A model generated the notes under the pieces. That model did no database searches, had not been told where the DNA came from, and worked only from the letters and a program-made list of their open reading frames with translations. From assembly GCA_934755305.1 (NCBI GenBank), contig CAKVLD010000086.1, positions 1-10,198 on the forward strand: DNA of 10,198 nucleotides, in the 5' to 3' direction. Origin of the DNA: an uncultured Clostridium sp. Lineage in GTDB: Bacteria; Bacillota; Clostridia; Clostridiales; Clostridiaceae. Position numbers and translations under genes: made by a program. How positions within the stretch are numbered: position 1 is the stretch's first letter; each line of letters opens with the position of its first letter. Positions 1-7,909 of the stretch are shown here, in pieces.

Positions 1-72
1 CTTACCAGCATCAGGGTGAGATATGATTGCAAAGGTTCTTCTTTTCTTAATCTCATTTATGTAATCTGCCAA
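1..72 (-). CDS. prfC: Peptide chain release factor 3 (RF3), N-terminal fragment, runs off window
   Basis: The minus strand encodes 24 codons before the window edge. The peptide starts MADYINEIKKRRTFAII and continues SHPDAGK, which is the N-terminus and the start of the P-loop (S-H-P-D-A-G-K, then normally T-T) typical of RF3. RF3 is a cytosolic translational GTPase that recycles RF1 and RF2 from the ribosome after peptide release. The SHPDAGK wording, rather than GHVDAGK of EF-Tu/EF-G, favours RF3 over other translation GTPases. The start is a TTG at 72-70: no ATG or GTG lies nearby in frame, and a perfect AGGAGG sits 8 nt upstream. Only about 5% of the protein is present, so nothing can be said about its integrity. 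It is a core gene flanking the accessory material to the right. Confidence 0.9.
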   Translation of the reverse strand, partial: MADYINEIKKRRTFAIISHPDAGK

Positions 73-80
73 TTTGTTAT

Positions 81-86
81 CCTCCT
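81..86 (-). promoter_or_regulatory. Ribosome binding site of prfC
   Basis: AGGAGG on the minus strand with an 8-nt spacer to the TTG codon at 72-70. It fixes TTG as the prfC start. Confidence 0.85.
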
Positions 87-108
87 AAATTTTAATCTAT
101 AATTACTT

Positions 109-128
109 AAACTCCGTTGGAGTTTTTT
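109..128 (+). terminator. Small hairpin with T-run (possible terminator or prfC leader hairpin)
   Basis: AAACTCC (109-115), loop GTT, GGAGTTT (119-125), then TTT, C, T on the plus strand: a 7-bp perfect stem followed by T residues, as in a weak intrinsic terminator reading left to right. No plus-strand gene ends just before it in this window, so its client is unclear. On the minus strand the same hairpin lies in the prfC leader, 22 nt upstream of the AGGAGG, without a T-run after it. Its CTCC arm could in principle pair with the prfC Shine-Dalgarno. Confidence 0.35.
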
Positions 129-133
129 CTTTA

Positions 134-168
134 ATTCATCATTCATAATTCATAATTCGTCATTATAA
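134..168. repeat. Five-copy heptamer tandem repeat
   Basis: Five consecutive 7-nt units: ATTCATC, ATTCATA, ATTCATA, ATTCGTC, ATTATAA. The first four differ from the consensus ATTCATA at one or two positions and the last is more degenerate. It lies between the divergent prfC and acyltransferase genes. No function is evident. Short AT-rich repeats of this type are common between clostridial genes. Confidence 0.6.
162..167 (-). promoter_or_regulatory. Candidate -10 box for prfC
   Basis: A perfect TATAAT on the minus strand, about 90 nt upstream of the prfC start and overlapping the last heptamer unit. No good TTGACA-like -35 is found 16-18 nt upstream of it, so this is only a candidate in very AT-rich DNA. 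Confidence 0.25.
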
Positions 169-217
169 ATCTTCCTAGTCTATTTTAATTCATGTATGTC
201 TTTTATTCAAGTTTATT

Positions 218-223
218 TATAAT
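218..223 (+). promoter_or_regulatory. Candidate -10 box for the acyltransferase
   Basis: A perfect TATAAT on the plus strand about 98 nt upstream of the acyltransferase ATG. The best-spaced -35 hexamer (TATGTC at 195-200, 17-nt spacer) is a poor match to TTGACA, so confidence is low. Confidence 0.2.
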
Positions 224-245
224 ACCATCTAACCCTACTCTAACT

Positions 246-268
246 ATATATGTATCTTTTACATATAT
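246..268. promoter_or_regulatory. 9-bp inverted repeat upstream of the acyltransferase
   Basis: ATATATGTA (246-254) and TACATATAT (260-268) form a perfect 9-bp inverted repeat around a 5-nt centre. It lies between the candidate -10 at 218-223 and the ATG at 321. It could be an operator or a leader hairpin. Such repeats also arise by chance in AT-rich DNA. Confidence 0.25.
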
Positions 269-320
269 TTCAATACTATGATGAAATATATATGAAATTT
301 TACCTAAGGAAGAAATATTT

Positions 321-1406
321 ATGCACAATAAATATAATATTAAAGAAATTAACTATATTAAAGGAATAGCTATACTATTGGTTTTTATTGGACATGCAGC
401 TACACCATCATTCCTAGAACGACCTTACTTCTATGAATTTATAGTACAATTAATCTACTCTTTTCATATGCCACTATTCTTTTTAGTATCTGGATTCTTA
501 TCATACAAAGTTATAGATATGAATTTAAAAGAAAACTATTTTAATTTTGTAAAAGCAAAATTTTATAGGTTAGCAGTTCCATTTTTAACAATATCATTTA
601 TAACTAATCTTATGGTCCTTATTTTAATGTTTCTAACTAATACTCCAACAACTATACATTCATTAATTGATATGATTAAAACTGTATTTTTATATCCAGA
701 GAATGGTGTTATGGGAGCCCTTTGGTTTTTATATACATTATTTATTATTAGTGCAATATCTCCAATCATTACTAAATTACCTGTAAAAATAACACTTACT
801 TTAGCTTTATTACTAAATCTATTAGTACCACAGTACAAAAACTTTTTAGCAGTTAGTAGAATAAGTTTCTTTTTAGTATATTTTCTTATAGGATTATATT
901 TAAGAAAATACTGCTTTAATAATAAAGAGATTAATATTAGAAACATTACTACTTTTAAAAAAGTTACACTATACCTATTATCACTGGTATGAATACTTTC
1001 TTATTCATATATAATGGCAAATCAAATACATATACATAGATATATTTTAAACCCTTTAAGATTTCTTTGCGGATTACTTGGAATGATTTTAATACTTGTG
1101 TTTATTGAAAAAATATGTAACTTAAGAATATTTGTAAAAACCGTATCATTTTTAGGAAAACACTCTCTTGATATCTATCTTTTATCTTGGTTTTTTCAAA
1201 TAGCATCCATGATATTAATAAATAACATACTTAAAATAGATAATTATAATATATTTTTTATAAGTAATATGCTGATTGGTTCTTTATGTATACCATTTTC
1301 AATATATATCCTTAGAAGATTTAGAATACTTAAATTCTTATTCTTAGGAGAAAATAGTGAAAATAATTTATCTATTAATATTAAGTCTTTAAGTTTTAAT
1401 AATTAA
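321..1406 (+). pseudogene. Membrane acyltransferase (acyltransferase-3 family) interrupted by an in-frame TGA
   Basis: The reading frame runs from ATG at 321, with AAGGAAG 8 nt upstream, to TAA at 1404-1406. It would give about 361 residues, a normal length for an integral-membrane acyltransferase-3 protein. Family marks in the first part are a first membrane segment with N-Y-I-K-G-I-A-I-L and the likely catalytic His25 in IGHA, followed by FHMPLFFLVSGF and later LWFLYTLF. The second part has GKHSLDIYLLSW, the usual C-terminal motif, in the same frame. A single TGA at 990-992 (codon 224) breaks it; TGG (Trp) to TGA is one transition. The ATG at 1014 has no ribosome binding site, so the rear half is not a separate gene. 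Such enzymes usually O-acetylate envelope sugars; the substrate here is unknown. The truncated 223-residue product would lack the later membrane helices and is probably inactive. A sequencing error cannot be excluded. Confidence 0.85.
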
Positions 1407-1471
1407 ATATATTTTTATATTTACTCTTTTAAAAGCTAGCTCAAAAGATAAATTTAATGATGAGTATAAAT

Positions 1472-1561
1472 AAGAACCACTTGAAGATAATAAGATTTAT
1501 TTTATTGTTCCTCATTATTCTTCCATGATACCAAATACTTCAGCATATCTCTATAAAGTAT
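1472..1561 (-). pseudogene. Possible decayed N-terminal fragment of an AAA_14/DUF4143-type ATPase
   Basis: On the minus strand a short frame reads LYRDMLKYLVSWKNNEEQ and then TAA (1504-1502). In the same frame after the stop comes NKSYYLQVVL. The pattern Y-R-x-x-L-x-Y-L-x-x-W-K-N followed by a K-x-x-x-L-Q stretch resembles the N-terminus of clostridial ATPases of the AAA_14/DUF4143 type, where WKN is normally followed by R-K-P-L-I-L-x-G-A-R-Q-V-G-K-T. The P-loop itself is not preserved and no start with a ribosome binding site is visible. The match is short and from memory, so this may be chance. An overlapping plus-strand frame (1474-1590) is also open, which adds ambiguity. Confidence 0.22.
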
Positions 1562-1571
1562 TTATACATAT

Positions 1572-1605
1572 AAAAGGTATGATAGATTAATCTATCATAC
1601 CTTTT
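1572..1605. terminator. Bidirectional intrinsic terminator (34-bp perfect palindrome)
   Basis: AAAAGGTATGATAGATT (1572-1588) is followed directly by its exact reverse complement (1589-1605). The RNA would form a stem of about 15 bp with a TTAA tetraloop and a T-rich 3' arm in either direction. It starts 15 nt beyond the stop of the giant Ig-protein gene and lies downstream of the convergent acyltransferase, so it can end both transcripts. Confidence 0.85.
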
Positions 1606-1620
1606 GTTCTAGTTAATATA

Positions 1621-4600
1621 TTATTCTTCAGAATCCTCTTCTTGAGTTTCTTTCTTTTTATTTTTTCTTACCACTGTTATTGCGCCTGTCACAGCTATTG
1701 TTGGTATTGCAGCTACAAGTGGATAAAATATAGCTTTATTAGCATAGATTGTAGTGAAAATATTCTTCTTCACAATCTTAAAATTAATTACTTCTTCTGT
1801 TTCATTTCCAGCTTCATCTACTGCTTTAAGAACTACTTCATAATCATTAATATCAGTAAAATTTAATTTAATTACTTGTTGTCCATTTTCTTCTTTAACA
1901 TCACCTTGTGCTAATTCTCCATTAACAGTTACTCCTGTAATCTTATCTAATGGATTTTCTAATGTTATTTCAGCTGTTACTGGCTCAACATAAATTTCTT
2001 TATTCTTTATTCCATTAACTATGAACTTTGGTGGAGTTTTATCTAAAATAAACTCAACACTTATACTTTCAACATTTTCAGCTTTATCTTTAACTTCTAT
2101 ATATAAAACGTGCTTACCTTCTTCAGTAATTGGATCACCAATTTCGTAATCCACACCATCTAAAGTCATTGCAATTATAGTATAGTCTGTTAAATCTTCT
2201 ATAATAAAGTTTGGAATAAAATCTTCTGTGAAATATTTTCCTGACATTTCTTCTAAGAATTTTATTACTGGCTTATCTTTATCTATAGCAAATACTATAT
2301 TTCTAGCTGTAGTATTAGTAGCTAAGTCAGTACCTAATAACTTTAAGCTATAGTAATCTTGTTCTTCAATCTTTGTTCCTGATTTAAATTCCTTATCATT
2401 TAATGTTACTGAAGTATTAGCATTATCTAAGTTAGTATCAGTTATTTCATATTCTGGCTTCATATCCTCACTAAAGAACCCATCTATGATTCCTGTTACT
2501 TTTACTTCTGGATTAGTTACATCAACTGTAAATGTAATATCAAGAGGAGTTATATTACCAGCTTTATCGCTAGCTTGTCCTGTGTAATGATATACCATTT
2601 CTGTTGATGACATTGGCACTGCCCCTGTAACATTTTGTCCCTCATTCAATGTGATAAAGTCAAACTTATCTTCTGCTTTATCTAATTTAAATTCTGGAGT
2701 AAATATTTTATTAATATATTCTCCTGGCTTAATTTCTCTATTTTCACCTTTAAATACTGGTGTTATAACTGGTGCAGTTTTATCTATTGTAAAACTCTTA
2801 GATGTTGTATTATCATTACCTGCTTTATCTTTAGAGTATAAAGTTATTACATACTCTCCTTCTTGTGAGAATGTATGATTTATAACAGCATCTCTTCCAT
2901 TTACACTAAATTCACCAACTGAATAACTTTGACCATCTTTAGTTACAGTTACAGTATTAATTTCATGGTTAACATCATGACTTAATATCTTTACATGTTT
3001 ATCTGTATTGTAGTGTTCCCCTTCTTCTACACCTGTAATTGAAACTTCTGGTTTAGTTGCATCTTTTGTAAATGATATTGTTTTTGTAACTGCTTCATTA
3101 GTAGCAGCATCAACACCACTTACAGTAAATGTGTAAATTGCATCTGCATCTGCAAATAGAGAATTTCCATCATTATCTACTGTATATGTTGCAGTATTTG
3201 TTCTTTGTCTAAATACAACCGAGTCTGATGTTACTCCATCTGGAGTTGTTTTGGTATAAGAAACTACCATGTTCGTATCATCATGATTAATATTAGTTTC
3301 ATCAATGTTTACAGTTACTTTATCAAAACTTTGTCTAAATGAACCATTTAAAATATTGAAATCATTAAATGATATTACTGGCGACTTAGAGTCAATTGTA
3401 AACATCCATGTTTTAGAAACATTATGATTATTTCCTATAATATCTGTAGAAACAATTTCTATTTTGTAATAACCATCATTATTTTGATCTGCTTTAAAGT
3501 TATACTTATATTCATTAACTTTTTCTGTGTTTCCGTAGTTATCTAAAGTAGGCTCTGTTATACTTGGTTCAGCTACTATAAATTGTGTTTTATCTATTTC
3601 TGTAAGATTTTCACCTTCCTTAGAAGCTTTAAATATTTTCACTTCATTTTTTAATTGGTTATCATCTGTAACAGTTATAGTTAAATCCTTAGTTACATTG
3701 TAATGATTATTTTCTCTGTCTAATCCACTAATTTTAAACTCTGGATTCTTAGTATCAACTACAAAAGTTAAATTAACAACAGGTATTTTATTATCTCCCA
3801 CCTTTAATACAACATCATTTCCAGCTTTATCTTTACCTGTAACTGTATAAATATACTTACCATCTTCTGTAGTTGTATATTTATTGGCACTATTTACATT
3901 AGCTTTTTCTGATCTTTCATAGTTTTTATCAAACTCACCATTTGTATTTTGCTTTGAAAGATTTACTTTAATATCACCATCATTGTAGTTTAATTCTGTA
4001 ACTTTAATTTCTACATTTTGATTGCTTCCTAAGAATTTTCCATTAATTTCATCATAATTAGATATCACCACTTCTGGATTTGTTCTATCTATTGTAAATT
4101 CAAATGAAGCATTATTTTTATTATTAGCTTTATCATTACTATTGACTACAATAGTATAAGTTCCTTCTAATTCTACATCTGCACTTACAGTTATAGCTCC
4201 AGAAGCTTTATCCATATAAGTTCTTACTTCTACACCATCATCTTTTTTAACATCTTTAGTTTCAGTTCCTAAAGTTCTCTTTATTGATACATAGTTATTA
4301 GCATTCTCATCTAATAAGCTTAAATCTGAATATAAATTAATGTCTGAAATAGTTATATTTATTTGAGCTCCTTCTATGTTAATGTGTTGTTCATTTTTAA
4401 TAGCATCTCCTAATTCATTATTGCTATTTAAAACATTAGCAAAAATACCTATCTCTGGCTTTTCATTATCTATTGTAAATTTAATAGTATTATTTTCTAT
4501 TACTTCATTTCCAGCTTTATCTGTAGAATTTACTTTTATTTCATAATGTCCATCTTCTATTAAAGCTAGAGGTAATCTTGCTTCACCACTGTTACTATCA

Positions 4601-7600
4601 ACAATCCAGTTAAGCTCTTTAATAATATAATCTTCAGTTCCATTCTTAATTTCGATACTATTAATTTCTGAAATATTATCATCTTTAACTACAACTGTTA
4701 TATTATTTTTCTTTTGTAAATCTTCATTATCTGTAATTATTCCAAAGTAGTGTCCTTCTTCAACACCATCAAAGGATACTATTGGTCTAGTATTATCAAT
4801 AGTAAATTCTGCTACTATTTCTTCACTTTCATTATAGATATTCCCTGCTTTATCTGTTGCCACAACAATAACTTTATATAGTCCATTTAAATCTTCATTT
4901 GTATTTTCTTTACTAAAATAATCTGTAGTAAATTCTCTACAATCATCTGATGATTTATTATTTTCAGTAAAATCAATATCTAATGGTTCTTTTGAATCAT
5001 CTTTATAAATTTTAATTATAACTTCTTTTTCATTTAAACCATCTTGTGCAAGATTAGTATCTTTTATTTTTATAGAAAGACTTTTAGCACTGCTTATTCC
5101 AAAGAAATGTTCCATCTTACTTTGAAGATTAATTTCATCCATATTAATACTTACTGTTGGTGCATGATTATCAACTATCAATTTAACTTTATTAGAATCT
5201 GAAGATTCATTACCTGCCTTATCTTTAGCTAAAACATTTATATTATAGATTCCATTATCATCAAAACTTTTACTATAAGTTGCTTTATTGCTTTCTACTA
5301 CCTTATTCCAACCATCTGCTTCAGTTTCTTCTTTTTCATTAACAATTATCTTTGTATTACTGTCTTCATAATTTTGATCCTCAAAGATTATTTGTACAGT
5401 TTTATCATCTTTGGCTGAAATATAATATTCTTCATTTTCTTCATTATATTTTTCCCCATTATGATTTATAGAAACTCTTGCTGGTTTTTTATCAATTGTA
5501 AAGTTTAAATCAGATATTTCAATTTTCTCTCCGCCTTCATGCTCTTTTAATATATATTGATTTCCTGATTTATCTTTAACATTAAATTTAACTGCATAAT
5601 TTATTGATTCAATAACATCCCAATTAATATCTTCACCTACAACATACTCAATTCTATAAACTCCACTTGAATGCTCTGCTTTTAAAAGATTTATTACTTT
5701 CTCTTTAGCTTCTACTTCATTTCCATCTTCATCATACGTTGGAATAGTATAAGTTAAATTTATCGCTGAATCTTCTTGTAGATTTGCTTCATTTACTATT
5801 ATTTTTAAAGTTTTATTTTCTTTATTAAATGAACCTTGTAAAGTAGCATAATCCTCCACTATTATTACTGGTTCTGTTTTATCAATTGTAAATGTTATTG
5901 TGTTTTCTTCAATAGCTTCATTTCCTGCTTTATCAGTAGCAAATACAGTTACAGTATAAGCTCCTTCTTCAGTAAAATCTTTAATAAATGTATCTTCATT
6001 TTTATCAAAAAACTCTATTACTGGTTGTCCACCATCTTTAACAATTTCAACTCTATTATTTTTTTGAGATAAATTTAAATTATTACCTCCTAAAGTTACT
6101 ACTAAAGTCTTATCTGTATTATAATGCTCACCATTTTTTATATCTCCATCAAATTTAACATCTACAGGGTCTGTATCAACAATAAAATTAATTACTTGTA
6201 CTTCTGCTTCATTTCCAGCTTCATCTTTTGCAGTAATAGTAAGCTCATAAGTACCATCTTCTAACTTTACTGGTACACTAATATCTGTAATTTCTTCATT
6301 TAAGTCCCCATTAAATTTAGCTTTAAATTCTTTTAATTCATCTGCTTTATTTAACTCAAATTTTATATTATCATTATTTAAATATATAACTCCATCAAAT
6401 GTAGGATATCCTATTATATTCTTATAATCGTCTCCATCTAATGTTAAAACATTTATTTGAGGCGCTTTTGTATCTAAAATAAATTTTTCATCTATTTTAG
6501 TGAAATTATCAACATCATCTTCTTTATCTACTTCACCTTCTGATAATTCATCTTTAGTTTTTACAAAAACAGTGTACTCTCCATCTTCTCCAAGTGTAAC
6601 TATATCGCTCCATACTTCTGAATTATCACCAGCAAAATTTCCTTCATACTTAAATCCATTAGGTCCTTTAATAATAACTTTACTATTTTTATAATCTATT
6701 TTATTACCATCATTTATATCTATGGTAATTTCTGTTTCTTTACTATTATAAAAATGTTTTAAAGATTCACCATTAAATTTAACAATTGGAGCATGTTTAT
6801 TTACATTAAAAGTAACTTGTTTTATAACTTCATTTCCAGCTTTATCAATAGCTACAACTGAAAGCCTATACTTACCATCCTCATAATTTGAAGCATCTAT
6901 ATTAAATACTTTTGTATTTTTAATATCTTCAGTTATTACTGAAATAGCTGCATCATCTTTAATTTTTTCTAAAGTTACGTACATATTAGAATCTTCATCT
7001 AAGCTTATATTTATATCTTCAACTGGACCTGAACAACCTTCACTTACTCCAGTAATTGTTATTGTAGGCGTAGTAACATCCTTTACTATGTTAAAGCTCT
7101 TTTTAACATTTCCATCTTCTGTTCCTAATACTCCTTTTAATGTTAATTCTACATTAATATTAAAATCAGTTTCAACCATAATATCCTGATCAAAATCATC
7201 CTTCTTATTTAATGGAATAGTTACTTCATATTTACCTTTAAATACTCCTATTTCCATTCCATCTATAACTTCTTTTTCTGAATATTTAGCAATTTTTATG
7301 TTTCCAAACTCAATAGTTGTATTTTCAGTGGTTATATTAATATCCATTACATCTGATAGATTTGGATACTTAACTTCACCTTTATCTGTTGTTTCATTAT
7401 TTTCTGGAGTATTTACATCTCCATTATCTTCATCTAGCTGTATATCTTCACCTTCAGAAACAACTTCAGCATTATCAGGTGTTTCATTTCCTTCTTCTAC
7501 TCCATCCAATGGTGGATTTTCTGGTTCTTCAGTATCTTGATTTTCAGGCTGTTCTGGTTCTACTGGTGGTGTAGTATCCTCTCCACCACTTCCTTCTGAA

Positions 7601-7845
7601 CCTGTAGACTCCATTTTATAATCTGATAAATCAACAATGAATTTTACTTCATTTTCATTAGCATTCATGAACCATTGTTTCTGACCAAATTCTTTATTAG
7701 TATTCCAAGTATCACCTTTAAATTCTACTTTTACGCTAGCATTATTCTGAGAGTAAACAACACCAGCTATCCCTGCTACAAATGCAACTGCAACTAAACA
7801 TACAATTATACTACGCAGGAATTTATTTTTTCCTTTTAAAGTCAT
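1621..7845 (-). CDS. Giant membrane-anchored surface protein with 17 Ig-like domains
   Basis: This 2074-residue protein starts at ATG 7845-7843 behind an AGGGGG site. Residues 7-32 are a basic start plus a hydrophobic signal segment (RSIIVCLVAVAFVAGIAGVV). Residues 33-77 and about 156-255 look like beta-rich N-terminal segments, separated by a highly acidic Pro/Glu/Asn linker at about 78-155. Residues 257-2025 hold 17 Ig-like repeats of about 80-130 residues. Each has the pattern D-K-A-G-N near its end, then F-x-I-D-x-x-x-P leading into the next. Residues 2040-2059 form a membrane helix, followed by R-K-N-K-K-K and an acidic tail ending EEDSEE. No LPXTG or SLH motif is seen, so it is anchored by this helix with the tail inside. 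The fold resembles bacterial Ig-like (Big/HYR-like) domains of adhesins; the ligand is unknown. It is the last gene of the kinase operon, 64 nt after its neighbour. Confidence 0.9.
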   Translation of the reverse strand: MTLKGKNKFLRSIIVCLVAVAFVAGIAGVVYSQNNASVKVEFKGDTWNTNKEFGQKQWFMNANENEVKFIVDLSDYKMESTGSEGSGGEDTTPPVEPEQPENQDTEEPENPPLDGVEEGNETPDNAEVVSEGEDIQLDEDNGDVNTPENNETTDKGEVKYPNLSDVMDINITTENTTIEFGNIKIAKYSEKEVIDGMEIGVFKGKYEVTIPLNKKDDFDQDIMVETDFNINVELTLKGVLGTEDGNVKKSFNIVKDVTTPTITITGVSEGCSGPVEDINISLDEDSNMYVTLEKIKDDAAISVITEDIKNTKVFNIDASNYEDGKYRLSVVAIDKAGNEVIKQVTFNVNKHAPIVKFNGESLKHFYNSKETEITIDINDGNKIDYKNSKVIIKGPNGFKYEGNFAGDNSEVWSDIVTLGEDGEYTVFVKTKDELSEGEVDKEDDVDNFTKIDEKFILDTKAPQINVLTLDGDDYKNIIGYPTFDGVIYLNNDNIKFELNKADELKEFKAKFNGDLNEEITDISVPVKLEDGTYELTITAKDEAGNEAEVQVINFIVDTDPVDVKFDGDIKNGEHYNTDKTLVVTLGGNNLNLSQKNNRVEIVKDGGQPVIEFFDKNEDTFIKDFTEEGAYTVTVFATDKAGNEAIEENTITFTIDKTEPVIIVEDYATLQGSFNKENKTLKIIVNEANLQEDSAINLTYTIPTYDEDGNEVEAKEKVINLLKAEHSSGVYRIEYVVGEDINWDVIESINYAVKFNVKDKSGNQYILKEHEGGEKIEISDLNFTIDKKPARVSINHNGEKYNEENEEYYISAKDDKTVQIIFEDQNYEDSNTKIIVNEKEETEADGWNKVVESNKATYSKSFDDNGIYNINVLAKDKAGNESSDSNKVKLIVDNHAPTVSINMDEINLQSKMEHFFGISSAKSLSIKIKDTNLAQDGLNEKEVIIKIYKDDSKEPLDIDFTENNKSSDDCREFTTDYFSKENTNEDLNGLYKVIVVATDKAGNIYNESEEIVAEFTIDNTRPIVSFDGVEEGHYFGIITDNEDLQKKNNITVVVKDDNISEINSIEIKNGTEDYIIKELNWIVDSNSGEARLPLALIEDGHYEIKVNSTDKAGNEVIENNTIKFTIDNEKPEIGIFANVLNSNNELGDAIKNEQHINIEGAQINITISDINLYSDLSLLDENANNYVSIKRTLGTETKDVKKDDGVEVRTYMDKASGAITVSADVELEGTYTIVVNSNDKANNKNNASFEFTIDRTNPEVVISNYDEINGKFLGSNQNVEIKVTELNYNDGDIKVNLSKQNTNGEFDKNYERSEKANVNSANKYTTTEDGKYIYTVTGKDKAGNDVVLKVGDNKIPVVNLTFVVDTKNPEFKISGLDRENNHYNVTKDLTITVTDDNQLKNEVKIFKASKEGENLTEIDKTQFIVAEPSITEPTLDNYGNTEKVNEYKYNFKADQNNDGYYKIEIVSTDIIGNNHNVSKTWMFTIDSKSPVISFNDFNILNGSFRQSFDKVTVNIDETNINHDDTNMVVSYTKTTPDGVTSDSVVFRQRTNTATYTVDNDGNSLFADADAIYTFTVSGVDAATNEAVTKTISFTKDATKPEVSITGVEEGEHYNTDKHVKILSHDVNHEINTVTVTKDGQSYSVGEFSVNGRDAVINHTFSQEGEYVITLYSKDKAGNDNTTSKSFTIDKTAPVITPVFKGENREIKPGEYINKIFTPEFKLDKAEDKFDFITLNEGQNVTGAVPMSSTEMVYHYTGQASDKAGNITPLDITFTVDVTNPEVKVTGIIDGFFSEDMKPEYEITDTNLDNANTSVTLNDKEFKSGTKIEEQDYYSLKLLGTDLATNTTARNIVFAIDKDKPVIKFLEEMSGKYFTEDFIPNFIIEDLTDYTIIAMTLDGVDYEIGDPITEEGKHVLYIEVKDKAENVESISVEFILDKTPPKFIVNGIKNKEIYVEPVTAEITLENPLDKITGVTVNGELAQGDVKEENGQQVIKLNFTDINDYEVVLKAVDEAGNETEEVINFKIVKKNIFTTIYANKAIFYPLVAAIPTIAVTGAITVVRKNKKKETQEEDSEE
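1771..7077 (-). repeat. Array of 17 Ig-like domain repeats within the giant surface protein
   Basis: I count 17 units by the D-x-A-G-N box and the junction F-x-I-D-x-x-x-P. Units 1, 3, 4, 6, 7, 8, 10, 13, 14 and 17 keep DKAGN or DEAGN. Units 5 (DKSGN), 9 (DKANN), 11 (DIIGN), 12 (DAATN), 15 (DLATN) and 16 (DKAEN) are altered. Unit 2 has lost the box (KDELSEGEV). Units differ widely in length and loops, so this is an old, diverged array rather than a fresh expansion. Units 4 and 13 share GEHYNTDK but with differing synonymous codons. Confidence 0.85.
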
Positions 7846-7854
7846 TTAAATTAT

Positions 7855-7860
7855 CCCCCT
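7855..7860 (-). promoter_or_regulatory. Ribosome binding site of the giant Ig-protein gene
   Basis: AGGGGG followed by A on the minus strand, 9 nt before the ATG at 7845. The same AGGGGGA form precedes the repeat protein gene next door. Confidence 0.65.
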
Positions 7861-7909
7861 ATTTTTATTTTACCAATGTTACACATTATTAAATATGTAT
7901 ATAAATTTT

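Noticed and set aside
563..946. Minus-strand frame opposite the acyltransferase
   Set aside because: Antisense shadow with no family features, whereas the plus strand has clear acyltransferase motifs.
990..992. TGA read through as selenocysteine or tryptophan
   Set aside because: No selenocysteine insertion structure is evident after it, acyltransferase-3 proteins are not selenoproteins, and the other genes here show no sign of TGA recoding.
1014..1406. Separate 130-residue membrane protein starting at ATG 1014
   Set aside because: It is in the same frame as the acyltransferase, lacks a ribosome binding site and carries the family's C-terminal motif, so it is the rear part of the broken gene.
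1621..1800. Sortase (LPXTG) anchor at the C-terminus of the giant protein
   Set aside because: No LPXTG-like motif precedes the membrane helix, and the last residues are a KKK plus an acidic tail rather than a short basic end.
7298..7574. Plus-strand Ser/Pro-rich frames opposite the acidic linker
   Set aside because: Antisense to the Glu/Pro-rich linker of the giant gene. Codon bias alone explains the openness.
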